Origin: Pirellulales bacterium | GTDB lineage: Bacteria > Planctomycetota > Planctomycetia > Pirellulales > Thermoguttaceae | DNA length: 32,189 nt | Assembly: GCA_016933425.1 (NCBI GenBank) | Contig: JAFGAY010000316.1 | Span: forward strand, 1-32,189 | Direction: 5' to 3' | Shown here: piece by piece, positions 21,744-29,879 of the stretch | How positions within the stretch are numbered: position 1 is the stretch's first letter | How the letters are laid out: each line of letters begins with the position of its first letter | Translations under genes and position numbers: made by a program | The notes under the pieces: generated by a model | Told to the model about the DNA's origin: nothing | Seen by the model: only the letters and a program-made list of their open reading frames with translations | The model's database searches: none

Positions 21744-22211
21744 ATGACGCCTCCTTCCGTGCTGATTGCCGACGACGACGCGGCGTTTCGCGAGACGCTG
21801 GGCGGCGTGCTCGAGCCGCTGGGCGTCCGCCCACTGTTGGCGGCCAACGGCGAGGAAGCCTTACGGATCGTCCATCACGAGCCGGTCCACCTGGTCCTGT
21901 TGGACATGCACATGCCGCGGCTGACCGGGCTAGAAACGCTTTGGCAATTGAAGCAATTCAAGTCATTCTTGCCCTGCATTCTTCTCTCGGCCCGGCTCGA
22001 CGAGGGAATCGTCGACGAGGCCCGGCGGGCCCACGCCTTTTCGGTTCTCTCCAAGCCGGTCACGCGCCAGCAGATCACCGGCGTGGTGGGCCAGGCGCTT
22101 CGAGCCGCGTACAATTGGCCCGGCCCGCGACACATGCTGCGGATTACCCTGCGCGGGGAAATCGTACGAAAACCTCCGCGGCATCCGCATCGCGACGACC
22201 GGGAGCGGTAG
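21744..22211 (+). CDS. Single-domain response regulator with short basic tail
   Basis: The frame opens at 21567, but MTPPSVLIADDDAAFRETLG at ATG 21744, with AGGAT upstream, is the natural receiver start (155 residues). The CheY-like receiver has the acidic pair DDD, the phosphoacceptor in LVLLDMHMPRLTG, a Ser in LLSARL and the Lys in VLSKPV. The last 30 residues are Arg/His/Pro-rich (RKPPRHPHRDDRER) with no output domain recognised. It converges on the two-receiver and kinase operon with a 24-nt gap, so it may belong to the same signalling network. Confidence 0.88.
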   Translation: MTPPSVLIADDDAAFRETLGGVLEPLGVRPLLAANGEEALRIVHHEPVHLVLLDMHMPRLTGLETLWQLKQFKSFLPCILLSARLDEGIVDEARRAHAFSVLSKPVTRQQITGVVGQALRAAYNWPGPRHMLRITLRGEIVRKPPRHPHRDDRER

Positions 22212-22235
22212 AGGCCAAGTTGTTTTCCGAGCGAC

Positions 22236-22652
22236 TTATCCCTGCTCGGCCGCCGGCTGGGCGTCCGCGTCGCTCATCACGCGATCGCGCAAAGCCGCGC
22301 GTACCCGGGATCGCAGCACCATGCTCGAAAACGGCTTGCCGATATGGTCCGCCGCGCCGTCGTCGAGGCACACAGCCACCTGCTCGTCCGAATCCAACGC
22401 CGTGACCATGATAACCGGAATGGATCGGGTATTTTCCCGCTCTTTCAGCTTGCGCAGGACAATGTCGCCCTCGATGCCGGGCATCATGATGTCCAGCAGG
22501 ATCAGGTCGGGCTGTTGCTCGTCGGCGAGCTGCAAGGCTTGCTCTCCGTCGGCGGCCTCCAGCAACGCGTAAGGCTCGCCGCCGAGCACGTCGCGGAGCA
22601 CGGCCCGAACATGCGCGTTGTCGTCAACGATCAGCACTTTGGCTTGGGACAT
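22236..22652 (-). CDS. Single-domain response regulator (CheY-like)
   Basis: 138 residues. The receiver has VLIVDDNAHVRAVL, the phosphoacceptor Asp in LILLDIMMPGIEGD, Thr in MVTALDSD and Lys in HIGKPFSS, so it should be phosphorylatable. A short acidic, Ala-rich tail follows and there is no output domain. Its start overlaps the end of the upstream receiver gene by 29 nt, indicating coupled translation in a kinase, receiver, receiver operon. Confidence 0.93.
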   Translation of the reverse strand: MSQAKVLIVDDNAHVRAVLRDVLGGEPYALLEAADGEQALQLADEQQPDLILLDIMMPGIEGDIVLRKLKERENTRSIPVIMVTALDSDEQVAVCLDDGAADHIGKPFSSMVLRSRVRAALRDRVMSDADAQPAAEQG

Positions 22653-23046
22653 TTTTGGGGGGCTCCGTTTTTGACAGTTCCCGAAAAAAGGCTCTCAAAC
22701 GGTCGGCCAGCATCCGCGTCGGAAAAGGCTTGGTAATGTATTCGTTGCATCCGGACGCCATCGCTTTCTCCTCGTCGCCCGGCATGGCGTAGGCCGTGAT
22801 GGCCCACACGGGAATGTCCTTGGTCGCCGGATTGCGCCGGAGTATTTCGGTCGTTTCAAGACCGTCGATTCCCGGCAGCCGAAGGTCCATGAGGATCAGA
22901 TCCGGCTTGAGGGAGACGGCCATAATCTGGACTTGCTCGCCGCTGGTGACGGTGATCAGCCGCGCGGGAATATGGTCGTACGAGAAGACGTCTTCCAACA
23001 GGAACTGACTGCTCGTGTTGTCTTCAACCAGTAGAACTGTCGGCAT
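22624..23046 (-). CDS. Single-domain response regulator (CheY/DivK-like)
   Basis: 140 residues. The receiver signature is complete: LLVEDNTSSQFLLED, LILMDLRLPGIDGLE with the phosphoacceptor, AITAYAMPG and YITKPFPTR. The sequence around AITAYAMPGDEEKAMASGCN is typical of DivK-like and hybrid-kinase receivers. It overlaps the sensor kinase gene by 23 nt at its start and the second receiver by 29 nt at its end. It is a likely direct phosphate acceptor of that kinase. Confidence 0.93.
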   Translation of the reverse strand: MPTVLLVEDNTSSQFLLEDVFSYDHIPARLITVTSGEQVQIMAVSLKPDLILMDLRLPGIDGLETTEILRRNPATKDIPVWAITAYAMPGDEEKAMASGCNEYITKPFPTRMLADRLRAFFRELSKTEPPKNVPSQSADR

Positions 23047-26000
23047 GTTGTTCCTTTCGGGCTTCCATCAGCCGCAATTGGCTGACGATGTGGTGAAAAA
23101 CCTCATCATGGGTAGTTTTGTCTCTCCAGATAACCGTGCAATCGTGCTGGTTGAGCTGCGTGAGATCATCCTCCGAAAGGTCCATGGTAGTCACGACGAT
23201 CACCGGAGTACTGTTCGTGGCGGGATCAGCCTTGAGATGGCGCAATATCTCCCAGCCATCGTGCCCCGGCACCGGTACGTTGAGAATAATGGCCCGGGGG
23301 CGCTCCAGGGACGCCAGATGGAGCCCCTCGATCCCATCGGTGGCCGGAATAACGCGATAGCCGGCCTCCGTCAGGCATGCATTCAACGGAACAAGGTTTG
23401 CCGGGTCGCTCTCGATGCAGAGAATGCTAGTTCGTGGTTGGCCTTGGGGGGGCGACGGTCGGGAATCGGTAGCTTTCGTCGCGGCGTCACGATGAGTGGC
23501 GCTCTCGCGGGGCTGGAACACAAGAGGAACACGCAGCATGAAGATGCTGCCCTGTTCCGGCGTGCTCTGAACCGTCAACGCGGCGCCAAGCGCGTCGGCA
23601 AACGCCTTGGATATGGTGAGTCCCAGGCCCACTCCCGTCAGCGAGCGAGACGTCGCCTGTTTGACTTGATGGAACTTCTCGAACACACGTCCGAGCTGGT
23701 CCGGGGGAATCCCCACGCCGGTATCCTCGACGCTGAAACGCAGCGCGTCGCCGTCGCGGCGGACTCGCAGAACGACGGAGCCTCGTTCGGTGAATTTAAA
23801 AGCGTTGCCTATCAGATTGATGAGAATCTGCCGTATTTTATCTCGATCGGATTCCATCGGCGGCAGACGCTCGTCCAGATCGAGCGTGAACCGAACGGCC
23901 GGATTCTCGCGGGACATTGCCTGGGCCAGATCGCCGACCTCCCACGCAACCGGTTCAACGTCGAACGTCGTGATGCGCAAATCCATCTGTCCCGACTCCG
24001 CCTTGGCGAAACCCAAGACTTCCTCGACAAGGTGGTGCAAGTACTCGGCGTTCGTTTTGATTGTTTCCAGCCGGTCTTTTTGGTGTTCGTTCAAGGGATG
24101 AACGTCGGCGCGTTCGAGCAGTCCCTCGGAAAAACCGATAATGGCGCTAAGCGGCGTGCGGAGTTCGTGGCTCATGTTGGCCAGAAAATTGGTCTTGGCC
24201 TGGTTGGCCGCCTCGGCTCGCACGGCCAGTTCGTTCGCCCGAACCACAGCGCTGGCCAGTTCGGCGTTGACGAGTTCGACCCGCTGGTTCGCAAAGCGAA
24301 TGACCTCCTCGGCATTGTCCTGCTGGATGACCAGTTCCGTGGTGCTCGCCAATCCGTCGAGCGCGGCGTCTTCGCCGGCCGAGATCGGATGCTTGGCGAA
24401 CAGAGCCAGAACCCCCAGCACGGCGCCGTCGGGCGCTCGAAGCTGGTAGCCCGCGAACGAAACGAGCCCCCATTCCCGGGCCCACTCGTGATCCAGCACC
24501 TGGGAATCGTTTTGCGCGTCGTTGGTGAGGAATTTGTGGATCTCGCCCGACGCGATGCGTCCGATGGTGCAGGTATCCAAGGGAAGGCGTCGCTGCCCTG
24601 GCTCGTCGGTCTGCGCGTGAGGCCCCGAACTCGATATCAGGTGCAAGCACTTTTCGTGGTTTCGACAGATGAAGGGGCCTTTGCGCCTCGCGGCATGAAT
24701 GCAGCCCGCCTTGCACAGGTCTCCCGGCCGGATCAACCAGATGCGGCAGAAATCGGCGTCAAACAGTCGAGCGACTTCGTCCGTGATGCGTTGCAGCTTG
24801 TGCTCGAGCGGGGCCGGCGCTAAAAGCGACCGTTGGAGCAAGCTGATGCCCTCCCGCAGCGCGAGCCGTTTCTTTTCTTTTTCCTCACGCAGTCGCCGTT
24901 CGGTAATGTCGCTGAATATCCCTTGCAGCACGGCTCTTCCTCGCAGTTCGAGCCGGTTGGCCTTGATTTCGACGAGGCGGATTTGACCATCGCGGCGGAT
25001 GATCGGGGCCTCAATGATTTGTCCCTCCTCCGGGCCCAGGTGCCGTCTGAACTCGGGCGATAGCACTTGGCCGTCGGCGGAGGGTGGGTGCAACATGGCC
25101 TGGGGTTTTCCGATCAACTCGGCCCGATCCATGCCGACCAGCGCCGCCAGCGACTGATTGCAATCGAGAATCTCACCCGTCTCCACGTCCGCCAGGCAGA
25201 TCCCGTTCATGGCCTCGTCAAACAAGGTCCGGTACTGTTCCTCGCTTTGCCGCAGCGTGTTTTCCGCGCGTTTGTGCTCGGTGACGTCTCGTGCGACGTG
25301 GATGCAGCCGACCAGTTTTCCGGCCGCGTTGCGCAGGGGAGTCGCTGTAATCTCGAAGAACCCGCCAAGCCGCTCCGCCTCGATTTCCGCTCGTTCCTCG
25401 TTTCCACTGGCGAGCATTCGCGCCAGCGGACAAAATTCAGGTGGATCCGGCAAACCATGCACGACTTCGCAACACCGGCGGCCCACGGCTTGCTCGGGCG
25501 TGCATCCCAATCGCAAGGCCATGGTCCGGTTTGCCTGAATAATGCGAAAATCCTTGTCCAACAGTGCAATCAGATCGGGAATCACGTCAAAGGTTCGCTG
25601 CCACTCCATCGCGACAACGAGCGCTTCTTGGGCCCGCTTGAGATCGGTGACGTCGCGTCCCTCGGGAACCAGGAAGACAACTTCGCCCTGTTCGTTCCTG
25701 AAGGGATTCAGGGAAAAATCGATCCAATGGATGCTGCCGTCGAACGCCGGATGGGTCGTTTCAAATCGGACGAACTCTCCGGAAGCCGCGGCCTTGACCG
25801 CCTCGCGCAGCCGCTCCCGCATTTCCGGGGAGTGTTTCCACCAGGGCGTTTCCCAGAAGGGTTTTCCCAAAACTTCCGATTTTTTGACGCCGGTGAACTC
25901 CAGGGCCGTTCGATTGGCATCGAGAACCGTGCCGTCCGGCGTCAGGAGACCAATGAACTCAAAGGTCTGATCAAGAATGGCGCGGTACTTATGTTTAAGC

Positions 26001-26080
26001 CAACGTTTGTCCTCCGCCAGGGCGGCAAGTTGCCGCTCGTCGTCCGCCATCACGACGTTGGATGGATCGCCATCCGACAT
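23024..26080 (-). CDS. Hybrid PAS-PAS-PAS-GAF sensor histidine kinase with degenerate receiver
   Basis: 1018 residues, with no membrane segment. Order: PAS 1 (about 30-150, GLLTPDGTVLDANRTALEFT), PAS 2 (about 160-275), PAS 3 (about 285-400), GAF (about 410-590), a coiled-coil linker, HisKA (NFLANMSHELRTPLSAIIGF, His 638), HATPase (NLIGNAFKFTE, VEDTGVGIPPDQ, GVGLGLTISKAF) and a C-terminal receiver (about 880-1005). The GAF has an unusual cysteine set (GDLCKAGC, FICRNHEKC, DTCTIG) that could bind a metal or sense redox. In the receiver the phosphoacceptor position reads IILNVPVPG, Asn 934 instead of Asp, so it is probably not phosphorylated in the normal way. Kinase motifs are intact. The kinase likely hands phosphate to the two overlapping free receivers downstream. 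Signal unknown. Confidence 0.93.
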   Translation of the reverse strand: MSDGDPSNVVMADDERQLAALAEDKRWLKHKYRAILDQTFEFIGLLTPDGTVLDANRTALEFTGVKKSEVLGKPFWETPWWKHSPEMRERLREAVKAAASGEFVRFETTHPAFDGSIHWIDFSLNPFRNEQGEVVFLVPEGRDVTDLKRAQEALVVAMEWQRTFDVIPDLIALLDKDFRIIQANRTMALRLGCTPEQAVGRRCCEVVHGLPDPPEFCPLARMLASGNEERAEIEAERLGGFFEITATPLRNAAGKLVGCIHVARDVTEHKRAENTLRQSEEQYRTLFDEAMNGICLADVETGEILDCNQSLAALVGMDRAELIGKPQAMLHPPSADGQVLSPEFRRHLGPEEGQIIEAPIIRRDGQIRLVEIKANRLELRGRAVLQGIFSDITERRLREEKEKKRLALREGISLLQRSLLAPAPLEHKLQRITDEVARLFDADFCRIWLIRPGDLCKAGCIHAARRKGPFICRNHEKCLHLISSSGPHAQTDEPGQRRLPLDTCTIGRIASGEIHKFLTNDAQNDSQVLDHEWAREWGLVSFAGYQLRAPDGAVLGVLALFAKHPISAGEDAALDGLASTTELVIQQDNAEEVIRFANQRVELVNAELASAVVRANELAVRAEAANQAKTNFLANMSHELRTPLSAIIGFSEGLLERADVHPLNEHQKDRLETIKTNAEYLHHLVEEVLGFAKAESGQMDLRITTFDVEPVAWEVGDLAQAMSRENPAVRFTLDLDERLPPMESDRDKIRQILINLIGNAFKFTERGSVVLRVRRDGDALRFSVEDTGVGIPPDQLGRVFEKFHQVKQATSRSLTGVGLGLTISKAFADALGAALTVQSTPEQGSIFMLRVPLVFQPRESATHRDAATKATDSRPSPPQGQPRTSILCIESDPANLVPLNACLTEAGYRVIPATDGIEGLHLASLERPRAIILNVPVPGHDGWEILRHLKADPATNSTPVIVVTTMDLSEDDLTQLNQHDCTVIWRDKTTHDEVFHHIVSQLRLMEARKEQHADSSTG

Positions 26081-26326
26081 GGACCTGGCCCCCTGGTTCC
26101 ATGGAATGATCGGCTATCGAGGAGCCCCACCTCCCCGACCCTGTTTTGCAACAGGTTGCTTTAAATAAAAACAACGTCCCTCTATTAGTCTCATAGACCA
26201 TGGCGTGCAGTCTTAGAAGCAACAATAGGGCGACAACCGACCCATGGCGGGGGTAGCCGGGTGGGAATGAAGGACATTCTACGTCTTTATTGAGCGCGGC
26301 GTGGGGAGTGCATAGGCGTCCGCCCC
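26081..26326. other. Intergenic region ftsH - sensor kinase
   Basis: About 246 nt. It should hold the promoter of the sensor-kinase operon on the minus strand; an AT-rich stretch (26155-26200) is the best place but no clear hexamer pair is visible. It includes CCTGTT-ttgc-AACAGG (26141-26156) and an 11-nt copy of the GGCGGGGGTAG motif (26246-26256). No T-tract terminator for ftsH was found. Confidence 0.45.
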
Positions 26327-28429
26327 TCATGCCCCCGCCGTCCCTGTTTCCGGCGGTTGCCGCAGCCTGTCGCGAGCGGCGTCTTCCGGACCGCTTCGGA
26401 TCGAGGGACCGGTCTTCTCGCCCGTCCCCGGCGCGAGGACGGGCCCCGACGAACTCGCCGCGACGATTTCAGTCAGTTCGGCCGTGTCGATCGTCTCTTT
26501 TTCGATCAAACGATCGGCCAGGGCGACCAACGCCGCGCGGCGCGTCTGGAGAATGTGCCTCGCTCGTTCGAGCAGCCGGTCGATGATTCGCTTGATTTCC
26601 TCGTCGATTTCCCGAGCAGTCCGCTCGCTGTGGCCGCGCGGGGGTGGAAAGTCGGCCGCCTCGCCCAACATGCTGTGCTGCGCCCCTTCGCGGTAGTTGA
26701 CCCGGCCCAATTGGCTCATGCCGAATTCCATGACCATGCTCCGCGCGATCTCGGTCGCCCGTTGCAAGTCGTTCTGGGCGCCGGTCGAGATGTCGTCGAA
26801 GATCATTTCCTCGGCGACCGTGCCGGACAAGAGAATCTGAATGCGGCTTTCCAGCTCGCTTTGGGTCATGAGGTATCGGTCGCCCTCGGGCCGCTGCAAG
26901 GTATAGCCCAGCGCGGCGAACCCGCGAGGGATGATCGACACCTTGTGAACCGGATCGGTGTTGGGCAGGCAATGGGCGACCAGGGCGTGGGCCGATTCGT
27001 GATAGGCCACGCGGATTTTCTCGTCCTCGTGCATGACCCGCTGGCGCTTCTCCAATCCGGCCGTGACCCGCTCAACCCCCTCGTTGAACTCGCTCATCGT
27101 CACGGCCGGCTTGGCTTTGCGCGCGGCGAGCAAGGCGGCCTCGTTCACGAGATTGGCCAGATCGGCGCCGACGAAGCCCGAGGTAATCGCGGCGACCTGC
27201 TTCACGACGACCGACTCATCGACCTTCACGCTTTTCAGATGAACCTTGAGAATCGCCTCACGCCCGCGGATGTCGGGCCGATCGACCAGCACGTGGCGGT
27301 CGAAACGGCCGGCTCGCAGCAGGGCTGGGTCTAGCGTCTCGGGCCGATTCGTGGCGGCCATCACGATCACGCCGTTGTTGGCGCTGAATCCATCCATCTC
27401 GACCAACAGGGCGTTGAGCGTCTGTTCGCGCTCGTCGTGGCCGCCGATGACGCTGGCCCCTCGGGTCTTGCCCAGCGCGTCGAGCTCGTCGATAAAGACA
27501 ATGCACGGTGCGCGGTTCTGGGCCTGCTGGAACATGTCGCGGACCCGAGCGGCCCCGACGCCGACGAACATTTCGACGAAATCGGAGCCCGAGAGGCTGA
27601 AAAACGGGACGCCCGCCTCGCCGGCAATGGCCCGGGCCAGCAGCGTTTTGCCGGTGCCCGGCGGGCCGACCAGCAATACGCCCTTGGGAATCCGCCCACC
27701 CAACGCGCGGAATTTGTCGGGCGTCTTGAGGAATTCGACGACCTCGCGAAGCTCCTCGACGGCTTCGTCGACCCCGGCGACGTCCTTGAACGTCACGCCG
27801 ACGTCTTCCTGAGCGACCAACCGGCCGCGACTGCGCCCGAAGGCCATCGCCCCGCCCGCCCCGCCCAACCGCCGCATCATCACGACAAACAACACGACAA
27901 GCACCACGGTGACCAGCAGCACGGGCAAATGGGCCCGCAAACCGCTGGGGATCCGCTCGCTGCGGACACTGTTGCGGGGTGTGTTGAAACCATTCTCCTG
28001 AAATAGATTGAATAAGTAATTATTGTCGTTTTCCAGGCCGTATCGGGCCGTATGGAACGGCACGTCCTTTTTCGGATCGCCGCGCTGGTCGGCCGGTTTG
28101 AGGACCTGCCGAGTAATTTTGCCGGTGACCTCGCTCGGCCCAATAACGATGTCGTGCAAGTCGGAGTAACGGACGGTGATCGTTTTTTTGTCGTCCACCT
28201 TGGCTACCACGTCGATCGCCGCATTCGGATTTTTCTCGGGCGAGCCTTGCTCGACCAGACGAACCAGATTGCCAATCGAAATTTCCGTTTGCTCCGTGAC
28301 CGGCCAGAACCCAACGGCCAGCAACGTGATGACGGCGGCCGCCACCACATACCAAATCAAATTGGTCGCCGGAGGAATGGGCGATTTCTTGGCGGGTTCT
28401 GGTTCCGACGGTTTCTGCTCGGGATCCAT
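26327..28429 (-). CDS. ftsH: ATP-dependent zinc metalloprotease FtsH
   Basis: 700 residues with the FtsH plan: a first membrane segment ([19 protein letters not shown], about 24-42), a periplasmic domain of about 125 residues, a second segment ([18 protein letters not shown]), the AAA+ module with Walker [20 protein letters not shown], Walker [14 protein letters not shown] and the second region of homology ([19 protein letters not shown]), then the M41 protease with zinc motif HESAH (about 480) and the third ligand in [12 protein letters not shown]. The family form is usually HEAGH; HESAH still fits HExxH. FtsH hexamers degrade unassembled membrane and regulatory proteins. AAGAGG about 9 nt before the ATG is the probable Shine-Dalgarno. 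A Pro/Gly-rich tail follows the protease. It is divergent from dxr-rseP. Confidence 0.97.
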   Translation of the reverse strand: MDPEQKPSEPEPAKKSPIPPATNLIWYVVAAAVITLLAVGFWPVTEQTEISIGNLVRLVEQGSPEKNPNAAIDVVAKVDDKKTITVRYSDLHDIVIGPSEVTGKITRQVLKPADQRGDPKKDVPFHTARYGLENDNNYLFNLFQENGFNTPRNSVRSERIPSGLRAHLPVLLVTVVLVVLFVVMMRRLGGAGGAMAFGRSRGRLVAQEDVGVTFKDVAGVDEAVEELREVVEFLKTPDKFRALGGRIPKGVLLVGPPGTGKTLLARAIAGEAGVPFFSLSGSDFVEMFVGVGAARVRDMFQQAQNRAPCIVFIDELDALGKTRGASVIGGHDEREQTLNALLVEMDGFSANNGVIVMAATNRPETLDPALLRAGRFDRHVLVDRPDIRGREAILKVHLKSVKVDESVVVKQVAAITSGFVGADLANLVNEAALLAARKAKPAVTMSEFNEGVERVTAGLEKRQRVMHEDEKIRVAYHESAHALVAHCLPNTDPVHKVSIIPRGFAALGYTLQRPEGDRYLMTQSELESRIQILLSGTVAEEMIFDDISTGAQNDLQRATEIARSMVMEFGMSQLGRVNYREGAQHSMLGEAADFPPPRGHSERTAREIDEEIKRIIDRLLERARHILQTRRAALVALADRLIEKETIDTAELTEIVAASSSGPVLAPGTGEKTGPSIRSGPEDAARDRLRQPPETGTAGA

Positions 28430-28478
28430 GGAAAGAAACCTCTTGGTCTGTTTCTGTCAAAATGGGTGGCGAGGGACC

Positions 28479-28500
28479 GTAGGCCGGGTCGTGACCCGGC
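28479..28500. repeat. GTAGGCCGGGTCGTGACCCGGC palindromic repeat
   Basis: A perfect 8-bp stem GCCGGGTC-gt-GACCCGGC preceded by GTAG. It aligns with the two copies at 6466-6536. It lies in the ftsH-dxr divergent spacer, about 50 nt upstream of the ftsH start. Confidence 0.8.
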
Positions 28501-28633
28501 GATCCGTGCTTCATGCGTCCCTTTTTCAATAATATGACGGTCTTCGGCATTCGGGAGCCCGTTTTTGGCGAAGCCATGGATCGGGTCCTGATACTACGTC
28601 CCTCACAATGGTGGTTTTCGACACCGGGCCGGG

Positions 28634-28661
28634 TTGTCTTGCGGCAAACCCCTTATAGAAT
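28634..28661 (+). promoter_or_regulatory. Candidate sigma-70 promoter for dxr-rseP
   Basis: TTGTCT (28634-28639), a 16-nt spacer and TAGAAT (28656-28661, 5/6 to consensus). Transcription would begin near 28668. An ATGAGG-ctttt-CCTCAT inverted repeat (28660-28676) straddles the expected start and could be an operator or a 5' hairpin. Confidence 0.5.
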
Positions 28662-28718
28662 GAGGCTTTTCCTCATCGGCTGAAGTTCCCCCGTTCCTTG
28701 GCACAAGTACGGCGCGAG

Positions 28719-29879
28719 ATGACTCGACCCAAACAGGTTGCCGTGCTTGGCTCGACCGGGAGCATCGGTCGCAATACGTTGGAGGTAATCGCCGGTTCGG
28801 CGGGGCGGCTTCAGGTCGCTGCCCTGTCTGCCCATGGCAACGTGCCCTTGCTGATCGCGCAGGCGGCCGCCGTCCGTCCCCGTTGGGTCGTCGCAACCGA
28901 TCCCGGGGCAGCAAAATCGGCCGATTGGTCCGGTTTGCCCGATGAAACAGAACGGATCGTCGGACCCGAGGGCCTGGGCCGCGTTGCGGCCGAACCCGAG
29001 GTCGACATGGTCGTTTCGGCGATTGTCGGGATCGCGGGCCTGGTGGGCACTTGGGCCGCTCTGGCGGCGGGGAAACGGGTAGCCCTGGCCAACAAGGAAA
29101 GCCTGGTGGTCGGCGGCGGCTTGGTGACCCAGCTTGCCCGGGATAACCAGGCCAAAATCATCCCGGTCGACAGCGAGCACAGCGCCGTGTTTCAGGCCCT
29201 GGCGGCCGGCCGGCGCGAGGAGGTTCGTCGGATCATTCTGACGGCCAGCGGAGGGCCTTTCCGCAACCACGCGGCCGACCAACTGGCCGGCGTAACCGTC
29301 GAGGAGGCCCTGGCCCATCCGACCTGGGCGATGGGACCGAAAATTACGGTCGATTCGGCTACGATGATGAACAAAGCCCTCGAGATTATCGAGGCGAGGT
29401 GGCTTTTCGACCTCGCACCGGACCAAATCACCGTGCTGATTCATCCCCAATCGATCGTTCATTCGATGGTAGAGTATAAAGATGGATCGGTGATCGCCCA
29501 GCTTGGCCTGCCCGACATGAAATTGCCGATCCAATATGCGTTGGACTGGCCCGCGCGTCACGAGGGAGTGGCCGCACGGCTGGATTGGAGCGAGGCGATC
29601 CACTTGGACTTCGAGCCGCCCGACGGCGAGCGTTTTGCCGCGCTGGCCCTGGGGCGCGAAGTGGCACGGCGCGGCGGAACGGCCGGCGCGGTGCTCAATG
29701 GGGCGAACGAGGCGGCGGTGGCGGCCTTTTTGGGTCACCGGCTGCGTTTCGACCGGATCGTGCCGGCCGTGTGCGCGGCACTGGAAAATCATAACTTTGA
29801 CCCCAACCCGAGCCTGGACCAGTTGTTCGCGCTCGATCGTTGGGCTCGCGAGGAGGTAGAACGTTGGATTGGTGCCTGA
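28719..29879 (+). CDS. dxr: 1-deoxy-D-xylulose 5-phosphate reductoisomerase
   Basis: The track starts with TTG at 28698, but the family N-terminus begins with ATG 28719 (MTRPKQVAVLGSTGSIGRNT), giving 386 residues, typical for Dxr. Signatures: the NADPH-binding LGSTGSIGRNTLEVI, LANKESLVVGGG, VDSEHSAVFQAL, the substrate/metal region LTASGGPFRN, MGPKITVDSATMMNKALEII and HPQSIVHSMVEY. Dxr performs the committed step of the MEP pathway, turning DXP into MEP, the source of isoprenoids such as undecaprenyl carriers and quinone tails. It lies first in an operon with rseP and overlaps it by 16 nt, the common dxr-rseP order, though uppS and cdsA are not upstream. Confidence 0.97.
   Translation: MTRPKQVAVLGSTGSIGRNTLEVIAGSAGRLQVAALSAHGNVPLLIAQAAAVRPRWVVATDPGAAKSADWSGLPDETERIVGPEGLGRVAAEPEVDMVVSAIVGIAGLVGTWAALAAGKRVALANKESLVVGGGLVTQLARDNQAKIIPVDSEHSAVFQALAAGRREEVRRIILTASGGPFRNHAADQLAGVTVEEALAHPTWAMGPKITVDSATMMNKALEIIEARWLFDLAPDQITVLIHPQSIVHSMVEYKDGSVIAQLGLPDMKLPIQYALDWPARHEGVAARLDWSEAIHLDFEPPDGERFAALALGREVARRGGTAGAVLNGANEAAVAAFLGHRLRFDRIVPAVCAALENHNFDPNPSLDQLFALDRWAREEVERWIGA
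29851..29866 (+). promoter_or_regulatory. Strong RBS inside dxr that sets the rseP TTG start
   Basis: AGGAGGT (29851-29857) is followed after 6 nt by TTG at 29864, in frame with rseP. This decides against the TTG at 29840 in the ORF track, which has no such site. The Shine-Dalgarno sits inside dxr codons for EEV. Confidence 0.8.
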
